Assembly: GCA_009787835.1 (NCBI GenBank)
Contig: WQSN01000004.1
Coordinates: 1-64,000 of the forward strand
Length of the DNA: 64,000 nucleotides
DNA from: Treponema sp.
Lineage (GTDB): Bacteria > Spirochaetota > Spirochaetia > Treponematales > Breznakiellaceae
Direction of reading: 5' to 3'
The notes under the pieces are model-generated. The model did not search any database. It was given only the letters and a program-made list of their open reading frames with translations, and was not told where the DNA came from. The position numbers and the translations under genes are program-made. Of this stretch, positions 42,176-52,400 are shown in pieces; the stretch's first letter is position 1, and the number at the start of each line of letters is the position of its first letter.

Positions 42176-43719
42176 CAGATAATGAAATCAATCTGGAAAT
42201 GGAGCGTCATGAGCATAACGGAGAGAAATTAATAAGCAATATCAGGCTTCTTCTGGCCCTTATTTATACTGTCAGCACATCTGGAATCGCGGTGATAAGG
42301 GGCATACAGGATTCAGGTTTCATTCCGTGGAGATCCCACATTGTTACCGCAGTGTTCCTTCTTTATTCAATTTATATATTTATCTATATAAGAAAAAAAG
42401 AAACGCTGAGCAGCGTATTCAAATATATCTGCGTATTCCTTGATATGACAATACTGGGCGCGAGCATTTGGGTTAGCTGCACATATCTTGAAATATCCCC
42501 TCCGCTTCCGTTCCTCTCATCGAGGGCGCTTTTTTTCAGCATACTAATTCTTGCAGGAGCTTTCAGGCACAGCACGCCATGCGCTTACTTCTCGGGCGTT
42601 TACGCCGCTGTATGCTTTCTGGTAGTAGTTATAATAAACCGTCACACGCTGGATTTGCCCTACTTTTTCATTCTGGAAAACAAAATAATAAATGTCAGTT
42701 TCCCCCTTTACAATGAACTCTTTAAATTTTTCGGAATGTTAATTACAGGCTGGGTTACAGGCATGGCAAGCAAGCGTAATTTTGAACTTTTTAACAATAT
42801 GATAAGCGCGCAGACTACAGCAGCCGAAGCCGCCGCAAAAACAATTGAAAGAACGCAAAATATGACTCAAATAATTCAGCAGTCAACCAATGACATATTT
42901 TTATCATCAAAGAACATTTTTACAACCGCGAACAACCAGGCCGCAAGCATTCAGGAGATAGAAAGCACAATAAAAGAAAACACGCAGATAGCGGATGATA
43001 TCGCGAAGAAAACTGCCAATGTCGCCAACATAACATCAAAAATGGAGAATGACGTTATTCATGGTTTTTCCGTGCTTGAACGCAATGTAACCCAGATTGA
43101 AGAGATAAAAAATGAGAACGACGGCATAATCTCATCCGTCACGGTTCTGGAAAGCAAAGTATCGAAAATACGCGACATAATATCAACCATAAACGACATA
43201 ACCGATCAAACAAAAGTAATTGCGTTTAACGCCGCTCTTGAAGCGGCAAGCGCAGGAGAACGGGGAAAACGCTTCGCGGTAGTCGCAAATGAAGTAAACC
43301 GCCTTACAGGCGATATAACATCCCTCACCAAACAGATACGCGAACAGGTTGAAGCGATTAAAAACTCATCATCATCCCTGATCGTCTCCAGCAGGAAAAG
43401 CGCGAATAAAATAACGGAAGGCAATAATCTTATTAAAGAACTTGAGGAAATATTCCGCGATATACGCGAAGGAGCCGGGATAACGGCAAATCAGGCGCAG
43501 ACCATTACCGTATCCACGCAGAAACAGCAAAAATCCGCCGGGCAGATTAATATCGCGATTACAGATATGGCAAAAGGTCTAAAAAGTTTTTTACAGTCAA
43601 CTGAAATCGCCACATCTTCCGCCGAAGGGCTAATGCAGATGATTAAGGAACTGGGATCGCTTCTGGCTTATCAGAAGCAAACCGGCGCGGATGAGAACCG
43701 CGCCCAGAATACGGAATAA
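42172..43719 (+). CDS. Six-helix MCP-like receptor (paralogue 1)
   Basis: The N-terminal 200 residues contain about six membrane helices joined by short loops, not a periplasmic sensor, and no HAMP is obvious. Residues 215-500 are an MCP signalling domain with tip TDQTKVIAFNAALEAASAGERG. This makes a receptor that may sense inside the membrane (for example redox state, membrane potential or a lipophilic signal). It is closely related along its whole length to the receptor at 47917, the two flanking CheA and the cyclase. Two bases precede the CheA gene. Confidence 0.87.
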   Translation: MTDNEINLEMERHEHNGEKLISNIRLLLALIYTVSTSGIAVIRGIQDSGFIPWRSHIVTAVFLLYSIYIFIYIRKKETLSSVFKYICVFLDMTILGASIWVSCTYLEISPPLPFLSSRALFFSILILAGAFRHSTPCAYFSGVYAAVCFLVVVIINRHTLDLPYFFILENKIINVSFPLYNELFKFFGMLITGWVTGMASKRNFELFNNMISAQTTAAEAAAKTIERTQNMTQIIQQSTNDIFLSSKNIFTTANNQAASIQEIESTIKENTQIADDIAKKTANVANITSKMENDVIHGFSVLERNVTQIEEIKNENDGIISSVTVLESKVSKIRDIISTINDITDQTKVIAFNAALEAASAGERGKRFAVVANEVNRLTGDITSLTKQIREQVEAIKNSSSSLIVSSRKSANKITEGNNLIKELEEIFRDIREGAGITANQAQTITVSTQKQQKSAGQINIAITDMAKGLKSFLQSTEIATSSAEGLMQMIKELGSLLAYQKQTGADENRAQNTE

Positions 43720-43721
43720 AC

Positions 43722-46016
43722 ATGGCATTGGATAAAACGAAATACATTGGTAAATTTATTGATGAAGGACTGGAAAACCTGGTTCTTGTAGAAAGCCTTG
43801 TATTTGATATAAGGGAAGGCATCTCTGTTGAAGATGATCTTGCGACCCTTCTGCGGGCTCTGCATACCCTGAAAGGCGCGTCCCGCATTCTGGAATTTAA
43901 ACGCATTGAAAGTTTAAGCCATTCCCTGGAGAGCGTTTTTGTGGCTCTCAGGGAAAAGCGTATCGGTTTTTCTGAAAACGCCATGAAACTTATCCTCTCT
44001 TCGCTGGATATTTTGAAGGACGCTTTTGACATTATAAAGAGGACAAACGACGATGCAGTAGACATACAGGAATATGTAAAAAATCTTGTTTCTCTTTCGT
44101 CTAACGAAGAATTTTCACTTGTTGAAAAGAGCAGGCAGACCAAGGAAAAATCCGAGGTAACGGCAGACACAAAAAAAACAACCAATGAGAACAACACAGA
44201 AAACGCCGTTGTTCAAAAACCTTCAGCCGGCGCGAACGCTCACGATAAATCCCATAAAGACGCGAAATCGGACACCATACGCCTGTCGCTGGAAAAAATT
44301 GACAGCATTATTAAAAGCATCGCCTCCCTTCAGTCCACGGAAATATCCGCGAAAAGCATTTCGCAGGACAGCGCATCCCTTAACGCGATGATAAAGGTAT
44401 TTTCAAGAACGCTTAAAAAAGATAAAAATTACGATTATTCTGTTATATCAAATTTCAGGAAACTGGAACGTTTAAGCGAGCGGTTAAATTCCTCGCTTAG
44501 AAATTATACGATTGACACAGGCAACAGCATTAGAAGCGCCTATGACAGCGTAATATCACTGCGCACTCTTCCCATGTCAACAATCTTTGATTCCTATCCC
44601 CGCTATGTTTACCAGCTCTCCGGGGAACTTGGCAAAAAAGTGCAGTTCAGCATAGAAGGCAGGGAAAATGAAATAGACAAGAATATCATCGAAGCGCTTT
44701 CGGAGGTGTTTCTTCACATGGTGCGTAACGCTCTTGATCACGGAATAGAATCGCCGCAGGAGCGCATAGCCGCAGGCAAAAGCGAAACAGGTAAACTTTC
44801 AATTATTTGTTCGCGCGAAAGCGGTAACATGAAAATTGTTATTTCAGATGACGGAAGGGGGCTTGATCATGAAAAGATAAGACAAAAAGCGGTGCGTGAA
44901 GGTTTTGTCTCTGAAGCCGCGGCGGCCTCTCTTACAAAAGAAGATCTTACCAAATTTATTTTTCACAGCGGCTTCTCCACTTCCGGCAATGTAAGCAATG
45001 TTTCAGGCAGGGGCGTTGGAATGGATGTAGTGCGGGAAACTGTCGAAGCCCTGAAGGGAAGCATTATTGTGGACAGCTCATACGGAAAGGGCACGTCTTT
45101 TTCAATTATAGTGCCTCTTTCCATAGCGGCTCTAATGGGATTCCCGATACAGTGCGGGGAAATAAAATTCATAATACCCGCAAATTTCGTGGAAACAATA
45201 ATGCTTTTAAACCGGGAAGATATAATTACAATTGTTGACCGGCCGGAAATAAAATACAATGATCGCATAATTAAATTATATTATTTAAATCAGATATTAC
45301 AAATAAAAAATGAAACCGCGTCCGGCGCTGATACTGTTTTTGTCATTATAGTGCGCTCCTATGATGATGTACTGGCAATAGCTGTTGATAATATCTACAG
45401 CATGAAATCTGTTATACTGAAAATCATGCCGGCTTTTATGGAAAACATTCATGTTTTTTCAGGCTTTGTCCTGAATGAAGATTATGAGATGATAAGCGTT
45501 CTTCACATTCCCACTGTCATAAAAGCCGCAAAACAGATTAAAACAATAGATATTAAAAAGCGCAATGTTGAATTTGAAAAACAGAGAAAATCCATTCTTG
45601 TTGTTGACGATTCACGCCCTACACGTGAAATAGAAAGGGAAATTCTTTCGGCAGAAGGATACCTTGTCGATACTGTGCCTGACGGAGCGCAGGCTCTTAA
45701 GGCAGCCAAAAACAAACGCTACGATTTAATCTGCACCGACATAAACATGCCCGTTATGGACGGGTTTATGCTGACTGAGAACCTTAAGAAAAACGAGGAG
45801 CTGTCTCAGATACCAATAATAATAATTTCATCATTATCAAGCGAAGAAGATCAAAAACGCGCCGCGTTGCTTGGCGCATCACGTTACATTGTAAAAAATT
45901 CCTTTAACAATCATAATTTGCTTGAAGCTGTAAAAGACCTTATCGGAACCTCCGCTGAACCTCCTGGGCAAAGAAAAACCGGGCGGATGTTCCCTGCGGG
46001 AGGAAAAGATGGATAA
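43722..46016 (+). CDS. cheA: CheA histidine kinase fused to a C-terminal receiver domain
   Basis: Domains in order: HPt with phospho-acceptor His48 (ALHTLKGASRI), a Lys/Asn/Thr-rich linker (130-185), dimerisation helices (190-290), ATPase domain (VRNALDHGIE, SDDGRGL, SGRGVGMDVV), CheW-like domain (about 465-605) and receiver domain (622-745) with Asp673 in CTDINMP. No separate CheY-binding P2 domain is apparent. The fused receiver resembles FrzE of Myxococcus and can act as an intramolecular phosphate sink or output. It overlaps the following cyclase gene by eight bases. Confidence 0.95.
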   Translation: MALDKTKYIGKFIDEGLENLVLVESLVFDIREGISVEDDLATLLRALHTLKGASRILEFKRIESLSHSLESVFVALREKRIGFSENAMKLILSSLDILKDAFDIIKRTNDDAVDIQEYVKNLVSLSSNEEFSLVEKSRQTKEKSEVTADTKKTTNENNTENAVVQKPSAGANAHDKSHKDAKSDTIRLSLEKIDSIIKSIASLQSTEISAKSISQDSASLNAMIKVFSRTLKKDKNYDYSVISNFRKLERLSERLNSSLRNYTIDTGNSIRSAYDSVISLRTLPMSTIFDSYPRYVYQLSGELGKKVQFSIEGRENEIDKNIIEALSEVFLHMVRNALDHGIESPQERIAAGKSETGKLSIICSRESGNMKIVISDDGRGLDHEKIRQKAVREGFVSEAAAASLTKEDLTKFIFHSGFSTSGNVSNVSGRGVGMDVVRETVEALKGSIIVDSSYGKGTSFSIIVPLSIAALMGFPIQCGEIKFIIPANFVETIMLLNREDIITIVDRPEIKYNDRIIKLYYLNQILQIKNETASGADTVFVIIVRSYDDVLAIAVDNIYSMKSVILKIMPAFMENIHVFSGFVLNEDYEMISVLHIPTVIKAAKQIKTIDIKKRNVEFEKQRKSILVVDDSRPTREIEREILSAEGYLVDTVPDGAQALKAAKNKRYDLICTDINMPVMDGFMLTENLKKNEELSQIPIIIISSLSSEEDQKRAALLGASRYIVKNSFNNHNLLEAVKDLIGTSAEPPGQRKTGRMFPAGGKDG

Positions 46017-47907
46017 TGAACAAAAACGCATTCTGATTATCGAAGATTCCAGGATTTTCGCTGATATGCTCATGAGCTTTCTTGATTCGCCTGATTATAT
46101 ACTTGAACACGCAATTAACGGATTTGAAGGAATAAAGAAAACATACAAATTTCTGCCTCATCTTATAATTTCCGACATTGAAATGCCGTATTTTAAGGGA
46201 TATCAGGTAACGCGGTTTTTAAAATCAAGGAAAAACACAAAAACAATTCCCATAATCATGTTTACGACATTGGGTGAAACAAAGGACAGGTTCTGGGGAA
46301 TAAAAACCGGCGCGGACAGATACATAGAAAAATCTTCCGAAAATTTTGAGCCGCTTGGAGAAGCTGTAAGGGAAATCCTTTCCTCCCTGCCGGACATTGA
46401 TTTTACTTCCATTGAGCGCGAAAGCAAAAAAATAAACGATGACACAATAATAGAGATTGTAAATAACCTTCTTGACAATAAATTATTTCAGACAACAATT
46501 ACCGGAATGTTAAATGACATATCAGTCAAGGTGCAGTCCCTTGATCTTGTCGTGACGGGAATTATTGAGCTTCTTCCGGCGGTATGCGAAGCAGAAATAA
46601 CTACAATAATGATACGCGGCTCCAAGGGAATATTGCATGTTTATACCGCGAACTGCGGCGGATTTTCAGCAGAAACCGCGGAGAACTTCTCTGAAATCAA
46701 CATTTCAGATTTTAATGCAATGTTCCCTGATTTTCAGGTAACGGCCAGAAACATTCATAATCTTTATAATCCAAAAAACAATGAAAAAAAACTCGTTTCA
46801 TACATTACAGTTCCGCTTTACACGGGAGGAGAAAAGTTCGCCTCCGTGCATGTCGCGAATTCAATAAATGAATATTTTACTCCCGCGATGATGGAGAACA
46901 TCAATGTATTCCTGGGAGCGGCGTCTCCTGTTATTTCAAATGCGCTTTCCCTGCGCGAATTGTCAGAACTTCAATATAACACCCGCGCAGCTTTCGCACG
47001 TTATGTGCCAGCCGATGTTATGGACGATATAATCAACGAAACAACAAAAAAAGTTCTGTTGAGCGAAAATAAAAATATCAGCGTTTTATTCAGCGATATT
47101 AGAAATTTTACCGACATTTCTGAGCATTCGCACGCGCAAGGCGTTGTGGATTTTTTAAATACATGGTTCGCCAAGGCGGGCAGCGAAATAATTTCCGAGG
47201 GCGGTCATATTGATAAATTTATCGGAGACTCGATCATGGCAGTTTTCGGAGCCGTGCAAAATCTTGAAAATTCCCCTTCAAACGCGATAAGAGCCGCGGT
47301 AAAAATGCTCGCCGTTCTGGAAACGATTAACGATAGCGGCGCATCTCTTTTGGACCAAAAAATAGAAATAGGCATAGGAATTAACCACGGTGAATGTATA
47401 CTTGGAAATATCGGCTTTAAAAATAAAATGGATTACACCGTGATCGGCGACACTGTAAATCTCGCTTCCCGCGTTGAAAGCCTGACAAAAAAATACCATC
47501 ACCCGCTGATTGTATCCGAAAATGTATTTGAAGAAGCAAGGGACAAATTTCTATTCCGCAAGATAGACAATGTCCGTGTAAAAGGCAAGAAAAAACCTGT
47601 TGGCATTTACGCCGTATATTCGGGCTTTCACGGCTCGGATAGTAAAAAACTGCGTTCAGGAGAAACAGCCGACATAGCCGCCGTGCCTTCCCTTCTGATT
47701 AACAGGGATACTCTTATAAATTACAACAAGGGCATTCGTGTATTTTACATGCGCGAATGGAAACTGGCGCAGGAATATTTTTTAAACTCCCTTGATACCT
47801 GCAAAACAGATTTTCTTTCGCAGCTTTATCTTGAACGCGCGGTCAATTTTATGCACAATCCTCCGCCCGACAACTGGGACGGAGTTATAACTCTTGATGA
47901 TAAATAG
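46009..47907 (+). CDS. Response-regulator adenylate cyclase (receiver + class III cyclase)
   Basis: Residues 5-125 are a receiver with Asp56 (IISDIEMP). A middle region (150-320) may be a GAF-like module. Residues 355-540 are a class III nucleotide cyclase with every catalytic residue: metal-binding Asp363 and Asp407 (FSDIRNF, FIGDSIM), Lys403 and Thr477 which together fit ATP rather than GTP, and Asn484/Arg488 (DTVNLASRVE) for transition-state binding. A helical tail follows. It should make cAMP in response to phosphorylation by the upstream CheA. It is cytoplasmic. The gene overlaps cheA by eight bases. Confidence 0.93.
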   Translation: MDNEQKRILIIEDSRIFADMLMSFLDSPDYILEHAINGFEGIKKTYKFLPHLIISDIEMPYFKGYQVTRFLKSRKNTKTIPIIMFTTLGETKDRFWGIKTGADRYIEKSSENFEPLGEAVREILSSLPDIDFTSIERESKKINDDTIIEIVNNLLDNKLFQTTITGMLNDISVKVQSLDLVVTGIIELLPAVCEAEITTIMIRGSKGILHVYTANCGGFSAETAENFSEINISDFNAMFPDFQVTARNIHNLYNPKNNEKKLVSYITVPLYTGGEKFASVHVANSINEYFTPAMMENINVFLGAASPVISNALSLRELSELQYNTRAAFARYVPADVMDDIINETTKKVLLSENKNISVLFSDIRNFTDISEHSHAQGVVDFLNTWFAKAGSEIISEGGHIDKFIGDSIMAVFGAVQNLENSPSNAIRAAVKMLAVLETINDSGASLLDQKIEIGIGINHGECILGNIGFKNKMDYTVIGDTVNLASRVESLTKKYHHPLIVSENVFEEARDKFLFRKIDNVRVKGKKKPVGIYAVYSGFHGSDSKKLRSGETADIAAVPSLLINRDTLINYNKGIRVFYMREWKLAQEYFLNSLDTCKTDFLSQLYLERAVNFMHNPPPDNWDGVITLDDK

Positions 47908-47916
47908 GAGAATTAT

Positions 47917-49419
47917 ATGATAAACAGCGAGATTGCAAAAAAAATAAGCCGCGATGAATTCGGCGTAGAAAAACTGATTAGCAAATTCCGCATTGGTCTT
48001 GCCTTAATTTATTCGCTCAGCGTTCCGGTTGTTTCAATCATGAGAGGATCGCAAGGCTTTGAATATTTTCCGCTGCGCGCCTACTTTTTCAGCAATATAT
48101 TTTTACTTTACTCAATATTTATATTTTTTTATCTGCGAAAAAAAGAATCCGTGCGCGCCTCGTTTAAATATATTTGCGTAATAACAGACATGCTTATTAT
48201 CACCGCGAGCATCTGGGTGGGCTGCACATACGTTGAAATCGCTCCGCCTGTTCAGCTTCTTTCAATATGGGCCTTATTCTATTTTGTGTTAATTATAATC
48301 GGCGCATTCAGATACAGCGTTCCATGCGCGTTCTTTTCCGGCGTATTCGCAGGAGTTTGTTATCTTACAGTTGTCATTATAAAAGGAGATACCATTGACA
48401 TGCCGTATTTTTTCATTGTCGAAGACAGGACAATCCCGCTTGGTTTTCCTCTTGTCAATGAGGCATTTCGCGTATTGGCAATGATTGTATCAGGCATTGT
48501 CGCCGGCATGGCCTGCAAGCGCCACCTTGCGCTCTTCAATAACATGATAGAATCACAGACATCTGCATCCGATTCTGTTACCAAAACAGTGGAACAGACA
48601 AAGAGCATGGCAAAAACAATTCAAAAATCCACAGACGAAATATTCCTGTCTTCCAAGGAAATTTTTACCACAGCGAACAACCAGGCGGCAAGCATTCAGG
48701 AGATAGAAAGCACAATAAACGAAAACGCGAAAATAGCAGGCGAAATTGCGGACAAAACATCCAGCGTAGCCGCAATTGCATCCAAAATGGAAAACGATGT
48801 CATTCACGGGTTTTCTGTTCTGGAAAACAATGTCAATCAGCTTGAAAACATAAAAAGCAAAAATGACGGAGTAATTTCAGGCATTGTAGCCCTTGGAAAC
48901 AAAATTACAAAAATACGCGATATAATAAAAACCATTAATACAATTACCGATCAAACCAAAGTAATTGCGTTTAACGCCGCTCTTGAAGCCGCAAGTGCGG
49001 GGGATCGCGGAAAACGATTCGCCGTAGTCGCGAGCGAAGTAAACCGCCTTGCAGATGATATTGCGGCTCTTACTAGGCAAATTCGCGAACAGACAGAGGA
49101 GATTCAGGGCTCGTCAACTTCATTGATCATTTCAAGCGAGGAAAGCGCCGACAAAATCACCGAGGGTAATAACCTTATCAGGGAGCTGGAAGACATTTTC
49201 CGTGAAATACGCTCAGGCGCGGAGATTACGGCAAACCAGGCCCAAACCATCACAGTGTCCACTCAAAGACAGCAAAAATCCACAGAACAAATAAATGTCG
49301 CCATCGCCGATATTTCAAAAGGTCTTAGTAATTTTATACATTCAACAAAGGTCGCGACTTCATCTGCGGAGGATCTTACGCAGATGATTAATAAACTGGA
49401 CGCTTTACTGTCAAGTTAA
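47917..49419 (+). CDS. Six-helix MCP-like receptor (paralogue 2)
   Basis: Same plan as the receptor at 42172: about six membrane helices in the first 200 residues and an MCP signalling domain with tip TDQTKVIAFNAALEAASAGDRG. Long segments such as TTANNQAASIQEIEST and ITANQAQTITVSTQ are identical or nearly so between the two. They are recent duplicates that could form mixed dimers. The gene follows the cyclase by nine bases and has AGGAG before the ATG; it is the last gene of the operon and its stop overlaps the opposite activase gene by four bases. Confidence 0.87.
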   Translation: MINSEIAKKISRDEFGVEKLISKFRIGLALIYSLSVPVVSIMRGSQGFEYFPLRAYFFSNIFLLYSIFIFFYLRKKESVRASFKYICVITDMLIITASIWVGCTYVEIAPPVQLLSIWALFYFVLIIIGAFRYSVPCAFFSGVFAGVCYLTVVIIKGDTIDMPYFFIVEDRTIPLGFPLVNEAFRVLAMIVSGIVAGMACKRHLALFNNMIESQTSASDSVTKTVEQTKSMAKTIQKSTDEIFLSSKEIFTTANNQAASIQEIESTINENAKIAGEIADKTSSVAAIASKMENDVIHGFSVLENNVNQLENIKSKNDGVISGIVALGNKITKIRDIIKTINTITDQTKVIAFNAALEAASAGDRGKRFAVVASEVNRLADDIAALTRQIREQTEEIQGSSTSLIISSEESADKITEGNNLIRELEDIFREIRSGAEITANQAQTITVSTQRQQKSTEQINVAIADISKGLSNFIHSTKVATSSAEDLTQMINKLDALLSS

Positions 49420-52400
49420 AGCGCATTTTGTCCGCTGTTAACGGTTTTTTGTTCTTTTGTAAATCTTGCGTTCATTATCAGCATCTGCAAACGGTTTTCA
49501 ATGTTCGCAAAACTGACATCAGGATCATAATCCAAAGGCAGAATCTGAATGCCGGGGTAATGTTCCTTAAGTTTCTTAATGATTCCGCGGCCGCAGACAT
49601 GATTTGGAAGGCAGCCGAACGGCTGGAGGATTACAAAAGAGCGGATGCCTTTCGCGGCATAATGGAGAATGTCAGCGGAGATTAAAAAAGATTCGCCTGA
49701 CAGTATCGAATGATGCATTATATGATCGCTTAGCTTCCATACTTCATCAAGAGTTACATCGCTTTCGTATAACGGATGTTTTTTCGCGATATTGTCGGTG
49801 TGTTTCACGGCAATGTCCATAAATTTATCGCCGCCAAAAGCGAACAATGTGTCGTATAACGAATGTTTAACCCTGAATTCCTTCATTTCCGCTATCGTAT
49901 GCTGAAGAAAAAGATGGCGGTAAATGCCGTACATGCGCGGGAATATTACTTCCATCCCGTTTTTTTCAAGATACTTTTCCACTTCCTGATTTGATCCCGG
50001 ATGAAAGGTTAAAAGATATTCACCCTGAATTAACACAGGCTCTCTTAATTTTGAGCGGTCATAGCGGATTTTGCACATATCATCTATCGCCCTGGTAAAC
50101 GGCTTAAAGGAGCCTGGAATGCCGCCCTTCTTAAGACCGTCCGCGATTTCAGCAAATGCGTTCTCTGTTACCTTGTCTGTTTCTCCCTTCTCCAGTTCGT
50201 AAGGACGTATCTTCCGCCTTAAATACTCAAGAGCGTCTGTTTGAATAATGCCCCATACAATATTGGCATAAGTAACAGCGGTAAAGTTCATGCCAGGATG
50301 CGCTTTTTTCAGATCCATCATATCGGTAGTAATTACAGGCACCTGGGGAAAGCCCGCTTCATCCAGCGCTTTTCTTGTTAAAGGCATATAATTTGCGAGC
50401 CTGCAGTCGCAAAGGACTTTCGCGTTGCTTACTACAGTATTGTCAGGATCATATTTTCCGCTTTTAAGCGCGAGAATGGCTTCGCCGATTACAATCTGCG
50501 CGGGCAGGCACATATCATTATGCACATATTTCTTTCCCATCGCTATTGCATCCGCACCGCCCATCGGCAGAGGTTCTGTGATGTAACCATGATAGGCAAG
50601 GCAGCCGCTTGCGACAAGGCAGAATGCCCTGCTCGCGTTCGGTATTAAAATGGTCTTGTGCTTGTCCGTTTTTTTCAGTTTTACAGGATAGGGATCGCCA
50701 AGCGGTTTGGCGTTATGCGCTTCCTTTTTCCTGCGTATCATTACGGTTTCTATAAATGATCGTACGCGGATGCGCAGAGGGCCTGCTATCTCACTCTCGT
50801 CCATTTTTAAAATCAGGGGAGACTTGCCCGAAATTTCATCCATTATGCGCGCAATTTCGTCCGTATAAACGGCGTCATGCCCGCAGCCGAAACTGAAAAT
50901 GTCAACATATTCAAGAGCGGGATGGTTGGCCGCGATAATGGCACCAGAAAGCAGGCGCGCGTGATTGTTGTTTGTAATCTCCACCCGCGATTTGTCCAGC
51001 TTTACCTTTCCGATGCCGGGAAGAGAATCAAGTGTCAGCACAGGTATTCCCATGCCCGTAAAGTAGCGGGAAAGATTGTGATTGATATGTTCATCATACT
51101 GATAATGCCGCCCTGCAATAACAACCGCAAATTTTCCTTCACGTTCGGCTTCATCAATTATTTTACTGCCGTTATCTGTCATTAAACGCCTGAAATCGTT
51201 AAGCGCTTTTTCCGCCTGTTCAATCGCGGCAAGGACAGCTTTCCCGGGAATATCAAAAGTTTTCTGCATAAAAACGCAGAGCTGATTATCCTGATCCCTT
51301 TTGGAAAACCAGTGGCAGACAGGGGTATCAAACGGGATATTGTGTTTTTCCTGCGGGTTATTGGAAAATCTGACAGATAACGGATACCCTTTCAGCACAG
51401 GGCATGTAAAAGTGCTGAAACGCTCAGGATTATCGGGAGGAAGCCTGTTAATCTGCGGGAAGAATATCCTGTTTACCTTCCTGTCGATTAGATCCTGAAT
51501 ATGGCCGTGAACCAGTTTTGCCGGAAAGCAGACTGTATCGGACGCTACAAACTGAATTCCGCTTTCGTACAATTTGCGGGAACTCTTCCGTGATATTACG
51601 GTTTTAAAGCCCAAAGCGTTCCAGAACACTTTCCAGAACGGCATGTTCCGCCAGAAATCCAACACCCTCGGGATCCCGATTGTAATGCCGTTTAACGGTA
51701 ATACAGGAGTAAATGGATAATCCTTAAAAAGAAGTTCATCCCTTATTTTAATCATGTCGGGAACAGAGTTAATATTATTAGTGATTTTATTCGCCTCTTC
51801 GCGGATTACAGGATCATTAATGTCACCGACAAGCTCTCCGCGTTCGCAGCGGTTGCCCGTAACCCAGGTTAAACCGTTTGTAAAACGTACCAGAGTACGG
51901 TTACAGCTATTGCTGCAGAACGGGCAAATTTTATTAGCTTCCTGGGTGTAATCAAAATCCTTAAGAGCGTCAAAACCGATAAAACGCGAACAGCCGCCTG
52001 TTCCGTGCGGAGAAGTGTAACCGTGCTCGTTAATTTCACGCCTGGTGAGAATTGCAATTCCTATAGCGCCCATCTCTCCCGGATACGGAGCGCGGATTAC
52101 CGATTTGCCAAGATACTGTTCAAACGCGCGCAGAACCGCGTCATTTTTTAAAGTGCCGCCCTGCACTACTATTTTATTGCCAAGCTGGGCGGCGGAGGAA
52201 ATGCGCACTACCTTGGTAAACACATTTTCTACGATTGAGCGGCAAAGCCCCGCCATAATATCGTCCGCCTGTTTTCCGTTTTTCTGCTCGGTGATTATCG
52301 TACTGTTCATAAAGACAGTGCAGCGGCTGCCAAGGCGGGCTGGATTCTTCGCGTTAAGGGCGGACTCCGCGATTTTACTGACAGGAATATTCAAAGCTCC

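Noticed and set aside
43643..44197. 184-codon minus-strand frame covering the end of a receptor gene and the start of cheA
   Set aside because: It is rich in Ser, Arg and Phe as expected for an antisense shadow, and it overlaps well-supported plus-strand domains.
36682..49419. Calling this the main flagellar chemotaxis operon
   Set aside because: There is no CheY, CheX, CheD or flagellar gene, CheA carries a fused receiver, and the receptor tips are altered. An alternative-function system fits better.
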